DNA of 64,000 nucleotides, taken from NCBI RefSeq assembly GCF_000381025.1, contig NZ_KB905815.1, positions 603,789 to 667,788 of the forward strand, in the 5' to 3' direction. The notes under the pieces are model-generated. The model ran no database searches. It saw nothing but the letters and a program-made list of their open reading frames with translations, and was not told the DNA's origin. The position numbers and the translations under genes were made by a program. Below, in pieces: positions 35,455 to 44,859 of this stretch. The DNA is from Streptomyces sulphureus DSM 40104. Lineage in GTDB: Bacteria > Actinomycetota > Actinomycetes > Streptomycetales > Streptomycetaceae. Each line of letters begins with the position of its first letter. Positions within the stretch are counted from its first letter, which is position 1.

Positions 35455-36411
35455 GCCTTCGAGGAGTACCGCACCGAGTACGGCTGCCGGGCGCTCCAGT
35501 ACGAGCTGGCGAACCCGGCGCTCGCGGAGCGCCCGGAACTGATCCTCTCGCTCCTGCGGGACCAGCTCGCACAGGAGAGTGACGGGCAGCGGCCGAGCCA
35601 CCCGGCGGACGACGCCCGCCAAGAGGCGGTCCGGAAGGCCCGGCGGGAGCTGGAGGGCGGCGCGGAAGCCGCCCGTTTCGACGCGCTCCTGCACGACGCC
35701 GAACACGCCTACCCGGCACGGGAGGACAACGAGTACTGGACGATCAGCGCCCCCAACGCGCTGATGCGCTGGGCGGTTCTGGAAGTCGCCCGGCGGCTGG
35801 TGGAGCGCGGCCTTCTCGCCCGCCCCGACCACGTCTTCTTCCTGGAGCCGCAGGAGGTCCGGCAGGCGCTCCTCGACGCCGCCGATGTCAGAGAGCTCAC
35901 CACGCGACGGCGCGGGGAGCACCGCTGGGCCTTGGAGAACCCCGGCCCCGGCACCTACGGCGAGCGACCGGGCCCGCCGCCTCCCATGGACCAACTGCCG
36001 TCCGAGGTACGGGAGACCATGGGGGCCTTCCAGTGGACGATGCAGCAGATGAACGGCTCGGCGCCGGCGCCCCGGGACGGTGACGCGCACCGGGTGAGCG
36101 GCGTGCCGGGCGGGGCCGGCCGCTACACCGGTATCGCCCGAGTCGTGCTCAGCGAGGCCGAGTTCGACAAGATCCGCTCCGGCGACGTCCTCGTCTGCCC
36201 GATCACGTCACCGGTGTGGTCGGTGGTCTTTCCCAGCATCGGTGCACTGGTGACGGACACGGGCGGCGCACTCTCGCACGAGGCCATCATCGCCCGCGAA
36301 TACGGCGTTCCGGCGGCCCTCGCCACGGAGAACGGGACCCGCGTCCTCGCCGACGGCATGCTGGTGACGGTCGACGGCATAGCGGGAACGGTCGAGATCA
36401 TGGAGCGGTAG
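35455..36411 (+). pseudogene. 5'-truncated PEP-utilising enzyme (rifampin phosphotransferase/PEP synthase-like)
   Basis: The readable frame matches the C-terminal third of PEP synthase or rifampin-phosphotransferase proteins. It opens with YRTEYGCRALQYELANP and ends with the swivelling phosphohistidine domain, TDTGGALSHEAIIAREYGVP, where the histidine is the phosphorylated residue. The ATP-grasp and first swivel parts are absent. No start codon in this frame lies near the homology boundary; the only nearby ATG (35449) is in another frame. About 318 of 800 or more residues remain, so it is probably dead. Confidence 0.7.
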
Positions 36412-36465
36412 CAAGCGGTCGCCGGGGGGCCGCCTGCGTATGCGCGGTGGGCCCCCGGCGGGAGG

Positions 36466-37362
36466 TCACTCCTCGGGGACGCGTCCGCCCTGGGTCGGCT
36501 CGATGCGGGCCCTGACGACGGGGCCGACGATCAGGTCGTAGACGAGAACGCCCACGACGCCGCCGATGAGGGGCCCCGCAAGGGGAATCCACCAGTAGCC
36601 GCTGAACCACTGGAAGTTCCCCGGAAAGGCGATGGAGCCCCAGCCTTCGAGGTAGGTGAACAACCGCGGGCCGAAATCGCGGGCGGGGTTGATGGCGTAC
36701 CCCGCGTTGGTGCCGAAGGCCAGGCCGATCACGGTGACCACCATGCCGATCAGGAACGGCCCGAGATTCGATTTCGGCGCCATGTTGCGCGTATCGGTGA
36801 GCGCGCAGATCAGCAGGAGCAGTACGCCGGTGCCGACGATCTGGTCGAGCAGCGGCCCCCACCAGGAGTCCCCGAAGTACTCGGCGGGGAACGTCGCGAA
36901 GATGGAGAAGGTGTCGAGCGACTTCTCGCGGGGGGTGCCGGCGTCGGCCGTGAACGCGTCGATCGCCCACCGGTACGTGGCGTAGACGAGCGCGGCCCCG
37001 GCGAAGGCACCGACGACCTGCGCCACCCAGTACGCCGGGACCTTGGCCCACGCGAAGGTCCGCCGCACAGCCAGCCCCAGCGTCACCGCGGGGTTGATGT
37101 GGGCACCGGTGATACCGCCGGCGACGTACACGCCGAAGACCACGGCGAAGCCCCAACCCCAGGAGATGACGAGCCAGTTGGCTGCGGTGAAATCCCCCGG
37201 CTGACGGCCCGACCCCGGCAGCCCCGCGACGGCGACAGCGACGGACCCGCACCCCAGCAGGACCAGGACGAAGGTGCCCAGGAATTCGGCGAGCAGTTCA
37301 CCGCCGAGGCCCTCACGGTAGCCGCGTCGTTGTGAACCGTGCTCCGCACGGCGCTCGCCCAT
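36466..37362 (-). CDS. glpF: Glycerol uptake facilitator / aquaglyceroporin
   Basis: These 298 residues of the MIP family have six helices and both pore loops. The first NPA motif is in GAHINPAVT, the second in YAINPARDFGPR. The aspartate directly after the second NPA-R is the glycerol-facilitator signature. ATG 37362 is preceded by GGGAGG with a five-base spacer. It is divergent from dhaKL, so glycerol or dihydroxyacetone entry is coupled to the kinase genes. It lies 23 kb from the glpD/glpK cluster. Confidence 0.92.
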   Translation of the reverse strand: MGERRAEHGSQRRGYREGLGGELLAEFLGTFVLVLLGCGSVAVAVAGLPGSGRQPGDFTAANWLVISWGWGFAVVFGVYVAGGITGAHINPAVTLGLAVRRTFAWAKVPAYWVAQVVGAFAGAALVYATYRWAIDAFTADAGTPREKSLDTFSIFATFPAEYFGDSWWGPLLDQIVGTGVLLLLICALTDTRNMAPKSNLGPFLIGMVVTVIGLAFGTNAGYAINPARDFGPRLFTYLEGWGSIAFPGNFQWFSGYWWIPLAGPLIGGVVGVLVYDLIVGPVVRARIEPTQGGRVPEE

Positions 37363-37854
37363 CGGTCCTCCCTCGCTCGGGGCGGGCGGTTCCTCCCGTC
37401 GCATGCACGACGGACCGCCCCTCTCGTGAGGGGAACGTAGGCGGAAGGCGCACCTCCTGCCGGGCGGTTGCCCGCGTGTCCGGGATTTCTCCACCGAGCG
37501 GCGCAGAGCGTGGGGGGCCGGATCGGGCGCGGACCGGGCGTCATGTGCGAGAGAGGCGCCGGCGGGCGGAGGTCGCGGACGCCGGTTCACATATCGCGGT
37601 CTCGTCGCCGCACGCCGTGCCGGTATGTCCGCCACTCAGCACAGTCGCGCCACCCTACGCGGCGGCTTCTCGCGTCTGGGCGCCACCGCACGGCTCCCTG
37701 CGGGAAGCGAAGAGTGAAGCCTGTTGGTCGTCTACTGCGTCGGCGTCGCCGTCCTCTCCGCGCTCGCCGCTTCCAGGCTGCGGGTCGGAGAACAACGGGA
37801 CGCAGGCATTTCGGAGACCGGCGCTGCCTCCTCATCCGAAAGGACACCGGCGCG
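37363..37854. promoter_or_regulatory. Divergent glpF/dhaK promoter region
   Basis: About 490 bp separate the two starts. A short inverted repeat (CCCCTC-N4-GAGGGG, 37418-37433) lies in the glpF leader. The IclR-type TTTGAC-N7-GTCAA element of the other glycerol cluster is not present, so this locus may be under separate control. A 45-codon frame at 37721-37858 ending on the dhaK ATG is discussed among rejected items. No other gene is visible. Confidence 0.45.
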
Positions 37855-38862
37855 ATGAACCGCCTCTTCCTTCCCGACACAAAACCCGTCGACACCTCGG
37901 TGCACGGCTTCGCCCGCGCCCACGGCTCCCTCGTGGAGCTGCACGAGAACCCCCTGTTCCTCACCGCGACCGCCCCGCACCCGGACCGCCGTACCGCGCT
38001 GGTGTCCGGCGGCGGCTCCGGACACGATCCGCTCCACGCCGGTTTCGTCGGCCTCGGCATGCTCGACGCCGCCGCCCCCGGCCGGATCTTCGCCTCGCCG
38101 CACAACCGCCAGGTCTACGAGGCGAGCCGCGCGGTCGCCCGGGAGGAGGGGGTACTGCACATCGTCAAGAACTACACGGGGGACCGCATCAACTTCGGCA
38201 TCGCCGCCGAGCGGCTGCGTGCCGACGGCGTCGAGGTGCAGCGCGTCCTCGTCGACGACGACCTCGCCACCGAGAGCCACCAGACGGCGACGGGCCGGCG
38301 CGGCACGGGCGCCGCCCTCGTCGTCGAGAAGATCCTCGGAGCCGCCGCCGACACCGGTCTGGGCCTCGAGGAACTGGCCCGGCTCGGAGGCGACGTCGTG
38401 GCCGCCTCGCGCAGCCTCGCCGTCGCCGGCCGGGCGCAGACGTCCTCGTCGCGGGGCGGCGAGGCGTTCTCCCTCGCGGAGGACGAGTTGGAGTACGGCG
38501 TCGGCATCCACGGCGAACGGGGTGCCGCGACCATCCAGCGTCCGGCGCTCGGCCGCATCACGGAGCAGATGACCACCGAGCTCCTCGACGGCCTGCCGGA
38601 TGTCGGGGACGGCGTCCTCCTGCTCGTCAACGGGCTGGGCGGGACCACTCCGCTGGAGCTGTACGCCGTCCACGAGCTCGTCAGTCAGGAACTGGAGAAG
38701 CGGCGCGTGGAGGTGGGGGCACGACTCGTCGGCACCTTCGTGCCCGCCCTGGACATGAGCGGCTTCTCCCTCACCCTGACCTCCCTGCGCCCCGGTTGGC
38801 TCGACCGGTGGCAGGCCCCCGTACGCACACCCGCCTTCCCCTGCACGGAGCCGCGCTCATGA
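37855..38862 (+). CDS. dhaK: Dihydroxyacetone kinase subunit DhaK
   Basis: These 335 residues match DhaK. GGGSGHDPLHAGF near residue 45 is the family signature. NYTGDRINFGIA follows, and the histidine that forms the hemiaminal with dihydroxyacetone is in YGVGIHGERG. The enzyme binds dihydroxyacetone and receives phosphate from an ADP-DhaL complex. AAAGGA lies ten bases before ATG 37855, and the gene ends in ATGA with dhaL. The upstream frame extension crosses the promoter region and was discarded. Confidence 0.93.
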   Translation: MNRLFLPDTKPVDTSVHGFARAHGSLVELHENPLFLTATAPHPDRRTALVSGGGSGHDPLHAGFVGLGMLDAAAPGRIFASPHNRQVYEASRAVAREEGVLHIVKNYTGDRINFGIAAERLRADGVEVQRVLVDDDLATESHQTATGRRGTGAALVVEKILGAAADTGLGLEELARLGGDVVAASRSLAVAGRAQTSSSRGGEAFSLAEDELEYGVGIHGERGAATIQRPALGRITEQMTTELLDGLPDVGDGVLLLVNGLGGTTPLELYAVHELVSQELEKRRVEVGARLVGTFVPALDMSGFSLTLTSLRPGWLDRWQAPVRTPAFPCTEPRS

Positions 38863-39512
38863 CGACGATCGACCAGGACCGCGTGGTACGCACCTACGCG
38901 CAGGCGTCCCACACCGCACACGACGCGCTCACGGCGCTGGACCAGATCTCCGGCGACGGCGACTTCGGCGACAACCTGCGAGAAGGGCTCGACCGGACGG
39001 TCGCCGCACTCGACGCCACAGACGACGCCTCGGCGACCGAGGTGGCGGGGAGCGTCTTCCTCGACGAGGTGGGCGGCACCAGCGGCCCGCTCATCGGCCT
39101 GCTCTTCAGCGAGATCGGCCGCGCACTCGCCGGCACGGCGGACGACCGTGCGGGCTGGACCGACGGGGTGCGTTCAGGACTCGCCGCGATCCAGCGGGTC
39201 GGCGAGGCCGAGCCGGGCGACCGCACGCTCGTCGACGCGCTGGTGCCGGCGCTCGCCGCGCTGGAGGGCGACGACTCGTGGACGGGCGTCGCCGAGGCCG
39301 CACTCTCCGGCGCCGCGGCGACCGCGGGCACCCGGGCCCGCCGCGGCCGCGCCTCCTACGTCGGGGAACGCGCCGTGGGCAACCCGGACCCGGGCGCCAC
39401 CGGTGTCGCCCTCCTCTTCTGGGCCCTCGCCCGCGTCGCCGAACCGGACTCCGGGCTCGGCGACATCGAGGAGCTGGTGCCCGTCCCGACCGACCGGGAC
39501 CGCGCCGGCTGA
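38859..39512 (+). CDS. dhaL: Dihydroxyacetone kinase subunit DhaL
   Basis: These 217 residues make the nucleotide-binding partner of DhaK. The Mg/ADP motif reads SGDGDFGDN, where most DhaL proteins have GDGDHGxN; all aspartates are kept but the histidine is phenylalanine. The second motif DEVGGTSGPLIGLLF is intact. In PTS-type systems DhaM rephosphorylates DhaL-ADP, yet no dhaM follows. A large hairpin lies 15 bp after the stop. Either DhaM is elsewhere or nucleotide exchange with ATP is used. Confidence 0.9.
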   Translation: MTTIDQDRVVRTYAQASHTAHDALTALDQISGDGDFGDNLREGLDRTVAALDATDDASATEVAGSVFLDEVGGTSGPLIGLLFSEIGRALAGTADDRAGWTDGVRSGLAAIQRVGEAEPGDRTLVDALVPALAALEGDDSWTGVAEAALSGAAATAGTRARRGRASYVGERAVGNPDPGATGVALLFWALARVAEPDSGLGDIEELVPVPTDRDRAG

Positions 39513-39526
39513 CCGGGACGGGGTTG

Positions 39527-39570
39527 CCCGTCGGATCGGAACGGCGCCAAGTGCCGTCCGATCCGACGGG
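39527..39570 (+). terminator. Terminator after dhaKL
   Basis: CCCGTCGGATCGG pairs with CCGATCCGACGGG, then after one bulged A, ACGGC pairs with GCCGT around a 7-base loop. This 18-bp stem starts 15 bases beyond the dhaL stop. Confidence 0.8.
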
Positions 39571-39812
39571 GTGGAAGGTCCCGCGGGCCTGCGGAAGAGG
39601 GTCCGACGGTTCCGCGGGCCTCCACCACCGCCCGCGCCCGGTCTCCGACCGACCGGCTTCCCCGCTCGGTATGCACTGCACGGTCCTCACCGGCGGGGCT
39701 TGTCGGCCACGCCCCGTCCGGGCGTCCCAACCGACCGGCGATTCCGAAGAGTTGCCGCCTCCTCCCGGCAGCGGACCGCCTCCGCACCGAGCGCGGCGCG
39801 ACAGGACCGCAC

Positions 39813-39844
39813 CCGCCCGCCACGGTGTTCACCGTGGCGGGCGG
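39813..39844 (-). terminator. Terminator of the FtsX-type operon
   Basis: A perfect 15-bp inverted repeat (CCGCCCGCCACGGTG / CACCGTGGCGGGCGG) with only two central bases lies 66 bp past the end of the ABC permease gene. It can act in both directions. Confidence 0.75.
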
Positions 39845-39909
39845 ACGGCAGGCAGGCACGCAGCGCCGACGCACGACCGGCCGGCGCGGGCGTCGCCCCG
39901 GGCGAGCGG

Positions 39910-42483
39910 TCAGGTGCGGGTGAGCGCCTGGGTCGGCGGAGTGCGCAGGGCTCTGCGCGTGGGGAGCTCCGTCGAGAGGAAGGCGATGGCCGCGACCACC
40001 GCTGCCAGAGCGGGCAACAACCAGGCGGGCCCGGACGGCACCGGCCGGCCGAGGAAGCCTGCCGAAAGCAGCACCAGGGGGATGACCGAGAGCGCTAGCC
40101 CGCCGACGAACGCGGCGACCGTGAGCAGCGCCGCCTCGCGCCGCATCATCGCGCGGACCTGATGCGGTGTCGCCCCGACGAGTTGCAGCGTGGCGAGTTC
40201 GGTCCGCCGTGCCGCGGTGGTGGCGACGAGCTTGTTGGCGATCCCGACCAGGAGGTACGCCAGCAGCACGGCGAGTACGGCGATGTTGATCCACAGTTCG
40301 GGCGGTACACCCCCCACACCGCCCTTCTCCGCCGCGCCGGGGTCGTCGTCGAGGGCCAACCCCGGGTGCGAGGCGACGAGTTCGGTCACCTCGCGCTCGG
40401 CGGCTTCGGAGCCGTCGGTCGTGACGTAGAGCTGCTGGTCGAGTCCCGTGGTGGTGTGGGAGACGGCCAGGTCGCGGGAGAGGACGAGCTCGCCGAAGCC
40501 GAGGCCGCGCCCGTACGTCGCCACGACGCGGGCGGAGACCGGGGCGCCGTCGCCGAGGTAGAACTCCGCCGTGCTGCCCACGTGCACGTCACGCGACTTG
40601 GCGGCGTCGGCGCTGACGGCGACGGTGCGGCCCTTGAGGTCCGCGAGGTTGCCGTCGCGCACGTCGAGGTCGAGCACGCCGCGGGCCTCGTGGTCGAGCA
40701 CCATCGCGGGCGCGCTCTCGACCTCGGTTTCGTTGAGCACCCGGAACGGCCACAGGGCGGTGGTCGTGGTGACGGGTGCGGCCGCTTCCACGCCCGGCCG
40801 GTCCCTGAGGTCGTCGGCGAGGTTCTCGGGGACGCCGCCGAGTCCCGGTGCACTCACGCCGAACTGCGCCCGGGTCGCGTCGCGGACCTCGCCCGAGGTG
40901 GCGGCCACCACGGTGGTCTGGGTGAGCGTGTAGGTGAGGGTGAAGACCACGGCCATCGCCAGGGTGCTGGCGGCGCCTGCGGCGCGCTGCGCATAGCCGT
41001 GGCTGTTGGCCACGGCGAGCCAGGTCGGCGCCGGCGTCGACCCGGAGAGCCTGCGGGACAGCGCCCGGCCGACGCGGCCGACCAGCACGGGCCCCACGAG
41101 CGCGAGGCCGATCGCCGCGAGGATGCCGGCGAGCGCGGTGCCCACGGCCCCGACCTGCGACCGGATCAGCAGCGGGCCGATGGAGAGCGCGGTACCCCCG
41201 ATGATGAGCCCCAGCCCGATCCGCGCCCGCACGGGCGACGGCTTGCGGGGCTCGCTGCGGGACTCGGCGACCGCCTCGGTCGCCGGCATCCGCGACGTAC
41301 GCCAGGCGACGCACCACGCCGCCACGCTCACCACGCCGACGAGGAACACCACGCCGGCGACGGCGGGCAACGGGCCGTAGGTGAGGGGCAGTCCGGACGG
41401 CAGCATCCCCGTCCACACCAGCAGGTCCCGGAACCGCTCGGCGAGAAGGTAGCCGAGCGCGGCCCCTGGGACGGCAGCCGCCGCCGAGGTGAGCACCGCC
41501 TGGAGGGTGACGATCCGCCGGATCTGACGCGGGGTCGCGCCGACGGCACGCATCAGCGCGAGTTCGCGCCGCTGGGACTGGACGGCGACCGAGAGGGCTC
41601 CGGCCACGATGAACCCGACGACGAGCAGCGTCACACCGGTCAACGAGCTTGCGAGGGTGGGCAGGAGGGAGCGGGCGGCGGTCGTTCCGGGGGACTCCGC
41701 GTCGCCTCGGGCGGCTCCGGTCGTCACGTTCAGGTCGTCGTCGGCGACGGCCTGGCGCACCTCGTCGGCAGCCCTGTCGGCCTCGCCCGGCTCGGCGCGC
41801 ACGGCGACGAGGTCGGCGGACGCCGGGGAGTCCTCGCCCGAGGCGTCCTGCGTGCCGGCGGCGGTGCCGGGAGCGGCCAGCCGAGCCGCCGCGGCGTCGG
41901 TGAAGTACACACCGCTGCCCGGCACTTGGAGCACGGCGGAGACCCGGTAGGTGCCCGTGCGTCCGGCGGCGACCACGGTGACCCGGTCGCCCGGCTCCGC
42001 GCTCGCCGCGGCGGCCGTGCCCTGGTCGAGGGCGACCTCGCGCGGCCCCGCGGGGGCCGAGCCGCGGACGTCGTGGGCGGCGAGCAGGCCGGTCGAGGAC
42101 CAGCCGTGCCCGTTGACGCTCGCGTCCGCTGCGGGTGCGGCATCGCCGCTGTCCGTGACGACGGCTGCGGGGAAGCTCCGGTCGCTCACCGTGTCGGCGA
42201 CGCCGGGCAACCGCGCCAGCCTGTCGGCGAGTTCCGCGGGGACCTGGACGCGCTCGGGGAGCGAGATCGACGGGAGGAAGGGCTTCGGCGGCTGGTGGCT
42301 CTGGCTCGCCGAGACGACGACGTCGGCGCGGTCGAGCCGCTCGACCGGCGCGTGCGAGCGCCAGCCGGAGTCGGCGAGGACGCCGATGCCGGTGACCATG
42401 GCGGCACCGCCCAGCGCCGCGCAGACCACGGCGAGGAGCGCGGCGATCCTGCGGCGCACCATGTGCCATGCGCAGTACAGCAT
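39910..42483 (-). CDS. FtsX-like ABC exporter permease
   Basis: This 857-residue permease has an N-terminal helix (about residues 12-37), a large extracytoplasmic MacB-like domain (about 40-260), and a first FtsX membrane block near 265-400. A second extracytoplasmic part follows, and a final FtsX block of three helices sits near 720-850. Such proteins expel or sense antimicrobial peptides or move lipids without forming a classical channel. It begins 3 bp after the ATPase gene, forming a two-gene unit divergent from a two-component system. Confidence 0.88.
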   Translation of the reverse strand: MLYCAWHMVRRRIAALLAVVCAALGGAAMVTGIGVLADSGWRSHAPVERLDRADVVVSASQSHQPPKPFLPSISLPERVQVPAELADRLARLPGVADTVSDRSFPAAVVTDSGDAAPAADASVNGHGWSSTGLLAAHDVRGSAPAGPREVALDQGTAAAASAEPGDRVTVVAAGRTGTYRVSAVLQVPGSGVYFTDAAAARLAAPGTAAGTQDASGEDSPASADLVAVRAEPGEADRAADEVRQAVADDDLNVTTGAARGDAESPGTTAARSLLPTLASSLTGVTLLVVGFIVAGALSVAVQSQRRELALMRAVGATPRQIRRIVTLQAVLTSAAAAVPGAALGYLLAERFRDLLVWTGMLPSGLPLTYGPLPAVAGVVFLVGVVSVAAWCVAWRTSRMPATEAVAESRSEPRKPSPVRARIGLGLIIGGTALSIGPLLIRSQVGAVGTALAGILAAIGLALVGPVLVGRVGRALSRRLSGSTPAPTWLAVANSHGYAQRAAGAASTLAMAVVFTLTYTLTQTTVVAATSGEVRDATRAQFGVSAPGLGGVPENLADDLRDRPGVEAAAPVTTTTALWPFRVLNETEVESAPAMVLDHEARGVLDLDVRDGNLADLKGRTVAVSADAAKSRDVHVGSTAEFYLGDGAPVSARVVATYGRGLGFGELVLSRDLAVSHTTTGLDQQLYVTTDGSEAAEREVTELVASHPGLALDDDPGAAEKGGVGGVPPELWINIAVLAVLLAYLLVGIANKLVATTAARRTELATLQLVGATPHQVRAMMRREAALLTVAAFVGGLALSVIPLVLLSAGFLGRPVPSGPAWLLPALAAVVAAIAFLSTELPTRRALRTPPTQALTRT

Positions 42484-42486
42484 CGG

Positions 42487-43254
42487 CTACTCCGTCTCCA
42501 ACTTCGTGACACCGGCGGCGAGTTCGGCGGCGGTGGCCTGGACGAACGTGTCCACGACGCGTCCGTCGGCCATCACGGTCGCCAGGTCGGCCCGCGCGGC
42601 GGCGGCCGGGTCGTGGGTGACCATCACGACGGTCTGTCCGAGGGTGTCGACCATGTCGCGGAGGAGCGCCAGCACTTCGCGGCCGGTACGCAGGTCGAGC
42701 GCGCCCGTCGGCTCGTCGGCGAAGACGACGGCGGGACGGGCCGCCAACGCGCGGGCGATCGCGACGCGCTGCTGCTGCCCTCCCGACAACTCGGCCGGGC
42801 GGTGGGAGAGTCGCTCGCCGATGCCCACCCGCTCGACGAGGCCGCGCACCCACTCCCGGTCCGGCGTCCGGCCGGCGAGCCGCAGCGGCAGGGTGATGTT
42901 GTCCTCGATACTCAGCGACGGCACCAGGTTGTAGGACTGGAAGACGAACCCGACGCTGTCCCTGCGCAGTTCGGTGCGGGCGGTCTCGCTCAACGTGCCG
43001 ATCTCGGTGCCGTCGACGAAGACGTGCCCGGTCGTCGGCGTGTCCAGCCCGGCGGCGCAGTGCATCAGCGTGCTCTTGCCCGAGCCCGAGGGGCCCATGA
43101 CGGCGAGGAACGTGCCGCGCTGCACGGTGAGGGAGACGCCGCGGAGCGCCTGCACGTCCCCGGGGTAGGTCTTCGTCACGCCTTGCAGCACCACCGCGGG
43201 CGCCTGCGGACGGCTCTGCGCGACGCCGGCCGCCGCGTCCCACGCGTACCTCAC
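42487..43254 (-). CDS. ABC exporter ATP-binding protein, LolD/MacB type
   Basis: These 255 residues have Walker A GPSGSGKST, the family-typical SVGFVFQSYNLVPSLS around the Q-loop, signature LSGGQQQR and Walker B VVFADEPTGALD. It pairs with the adjacent FtsX-type permease. An N-terminal extension of about 22 residues before the nucleotide-binding core suggests the true start might be slightly inside, but no better-placed start codon is clear. Confidence 0.9.
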   Translation of the reverse strand: MRYAWDAAAGVAQSRPQAPAVVLQGVTKTYPGDVQALRGVSLTVQRGTFLAVMGPSGSGKSTLMHCAAGLDTPTTGHVFVDGTEIGTLSETARTELRRDSVGFVFQSYNLVPSLSIEDNITLPLRLAGRTPDREWVRGLVERVGIGERLSHRPAELSGGQQQRVAIARALAARPAVVFADEPTGALDLRTGREVLALLRDMVDTLGQTVVMVTHDPAAAARADLATVMADGRVVDTFVQATAAELAAGVTKLETE

Positions 43255-43702
43255 GACGCCCTCCGTATCCCGTGGCGAACGGCGAACGCGACGGCGCCGA
43301 GTGCGACTCGGTGCTCGGCGCGGGCTCCGGCGGTGCGGGGCGGGGGCGCGGGCCGTGTCCGCGGCTTCCGGGGGCTTGCGAAGCCGCTGCAGGGCTCGGT
43401 CACGTGGGGCTCCTTGCGGTGCTGATGAGTTCCTGCTCGACGTTACGGACGCTCGTCATCGGCGACGATCCGGCAGGCCGGAAGGTATGGGTACAGCAGG
43501 CTGTACCCCGTGCCGGCTGAGCGTCGGGCCCCGGCATAGAGTACGGGACGTGCCAACGACCTGCGCACTCGCACGGATTCGGGCCCTCGCGGCGTCGACC
43601 GGGCGGCGGCGCCCGGTCGACGCTCACCGGTGGGCGCGGTTCCGTACGGAGGACTCGAGCGCCCGGGCTCCCGAACGTCCCGCCGCCGCCCGGAAGTGAA
43701 GC
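43255..43702. promoter_or_regulatory. Divergent promoter between ABC exporter and response regulator
   Basis: About 450 bp carry no supportable gene. They contain the 20-bp palindrome at 43489-43508 in their middle, which is the most likely control site for the exporter and perhaps the regulator itself. Confidence 0.55.
43489..43508. promoter_or_regulatory. Candidate response-regulator operator
   Basis: GGGTACAGC and its reverse complement GCTGTACCC are separated by two bases. Nine perfect pairs per arm in the middle of the divergent region point to a dimer of the NarL-type regulator encoded beside it. Binding is inferred. Confidence 0.6.
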
Positions 43703-44362
43703 ATGCGAATCGTGATAGCCGAGGACGACCCACTGCTGCGCGAGGGGCTCGCCCTCCTGCTCCGCGCGGAGGCGCTCGAGGTGGCGGCCGCGACCGGCAC
43801 GCCCGACGCCTTCCTCGCCGCCGTCGAGGCGCATGACCCGGACGTCGCCGTCGTCGACGTCCGCATGCCGCCTACCCACACCGACGAGGGGATCACCGCG
43901 GCGATGCGGGCCAGGCGGAGCCGCCCGGATTTGGCCGTGCTCGTCCTCTCCGCCCACGTGGAGCAGGCGTTCGCCACCGAGTTGCTGGCGGGTGGCAGCG
44001 CCCGGCTCGGCTACCTTCTCAAGGAGCGCGTCGGCAGGGTCGAGGACTTCCTCGACGCGTTGTACCGGGTGGCGGCGGGAGAGACCGCGATCGATCCCGA
44101 GGTCATCGCCCAACTCTTCGCGCGGGCCCGCCCGGACGCCCGGCTCGCCCGCCTGAGCCCGCGGGAACGGGAGGTACTGGCCCTGATGGCCGAAGGGTTG
44201 GGGAACACCGCCATCGCCGAGCGCCTCGCCGTCACCGAAGGCGCCGTGCACAAGCACATCCGCAGCATCTTCACCAAGCTCGACCTGACACCGACCGACC
44301 GCACCGACCGCCGCGTCGCCGCGGTCCTCCGCTACCTCGACGACGCACAGCGCAGGTCCTGA
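43703..44362 (+). CDS. NarL/LuxR-family response regulator
   Basis: A 219-residue response regulator. The receiver domain has the acidic pair EDD at residues 7-9, the phosphoacceptor D52 in VVDVRMP, and the conserved lysine in YLLKERV. The LuxR-type helix-turn-helix at about residues 148-205 reads LSPREREVLALMAEGLGNTAIA. It should partner the histidine kinase 500 bp downstream and act on the divergent FtsX-type ABC exporter, a common pairing for cell-envelope stress. Confidence 0.92.
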   Translation: MRIVIAEDDPLLREGLALLLRAEALEVAAATGTPDAFLAAVEAHDPDVAVVDVRMPPTHTDEGITAAMRARRSRPDLAVLVLSAHVEQAFATELLAGGSARLGYLLKERVGRVEDFLDALYRVAAGETAIDPEVIAQLFARARPDARLARLSPREREVLALMAEGLGNTAIAERLAVTEGAVHKHIRSIFTKLDLTPTDRTDRRVAAVLRYLDDAQRRS

Positions 44363-44859
44363 CGCAACACCCGGGCCGAGCCCCGCCGGTGTCGGCGTCC
44401 CTCCCGCGGCCCGACGGTGCACGGACGCCGGGCTCGCCCGGCGGCGATGACGACGCCGCGCGCTCCGCCCGACGCCGTGCCTTGACTTCCCTGAGGCAGG
44501 CCCGACGCGGCCGACGGCAGCGCGAACCCGGCCGACGAGGCGCCCGGCAACGGGCTGCATCGCGCCGACAGCGACGCCCGGCGCCCGGCACATGCCCGGC
44601 CCCACGTCGGGGCGTGCCCCGACTCCACACTCAACAGCGCCCGTACGCAGGAGAACACCCCGCAACCTCGGCCCACGACGCACCTGGCAACGACCGGCAC
44701 CGGACTTCGCCCTCGCACCGACAAGGACGCCCGCCACCCGGCCACGCTCAACTCCCGCCCCGCACCCCGCACAACGGGGCGCCCCCGCCCGCGCCTGCCT
44801 CCCGGCCGGATTCCTCCTCGTCATAGGGTTGCAGGCGAACGAAGCGGACAGGGAGCGAC
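44363..44859. other. Long gap between response regulator and kinase
   Basis: Nearly 500 bp separate two genes that are normally adjacent. Open frames on both strands exist but are Pro/Arg/Ser-rich shadows with no domain and no good start. I see no hairpin of note or repeat. Confidence 0.45.

Larger units (their letters stand above)
39513..39909. other. Convergent intergenic region with two terminators
   Basis: About 400 bp contain no gene I can support. They hold a large hairpin at each side, one ending dhaKL and one ending the convergent FtsX-type operon. Confidence 0.6.

Noticed and set aside
35449..35582. ATG 35449 as a start for the PEP-utilising protein.
   Set aside because: It is in a different frame from the conserved domain and reaches a stop at 35580-35582.
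37721..37858. A 45-codon frame with a hydrophobic start (LLVVYCVGVAVLSAL) whose TGA overlaps the dhaK ATG, a possible small membrane protein.
   Set aside because: It would need a CTG or TTG start, has no good ribosome-binding site, and a TGA lies in frame two codons upstream. The coupling to dhaK is suggestive but not enough.
40162..43425. A 1087-codon forward frame over the ABC exporter genes.
   Set aside because: It lies antisense to two clear ABC genes and has low-complexity Gly/Arg/Glu composition.
44332..44826. Overlapping frames of about 145 codons on both strands in the gap between response regulator and kinase.
   Set aside because: Composition is Pro/Arg/Ser-rich, with no domain and no usable ribosome-binding site, as expected of shadow frames in GC-rich DNA.
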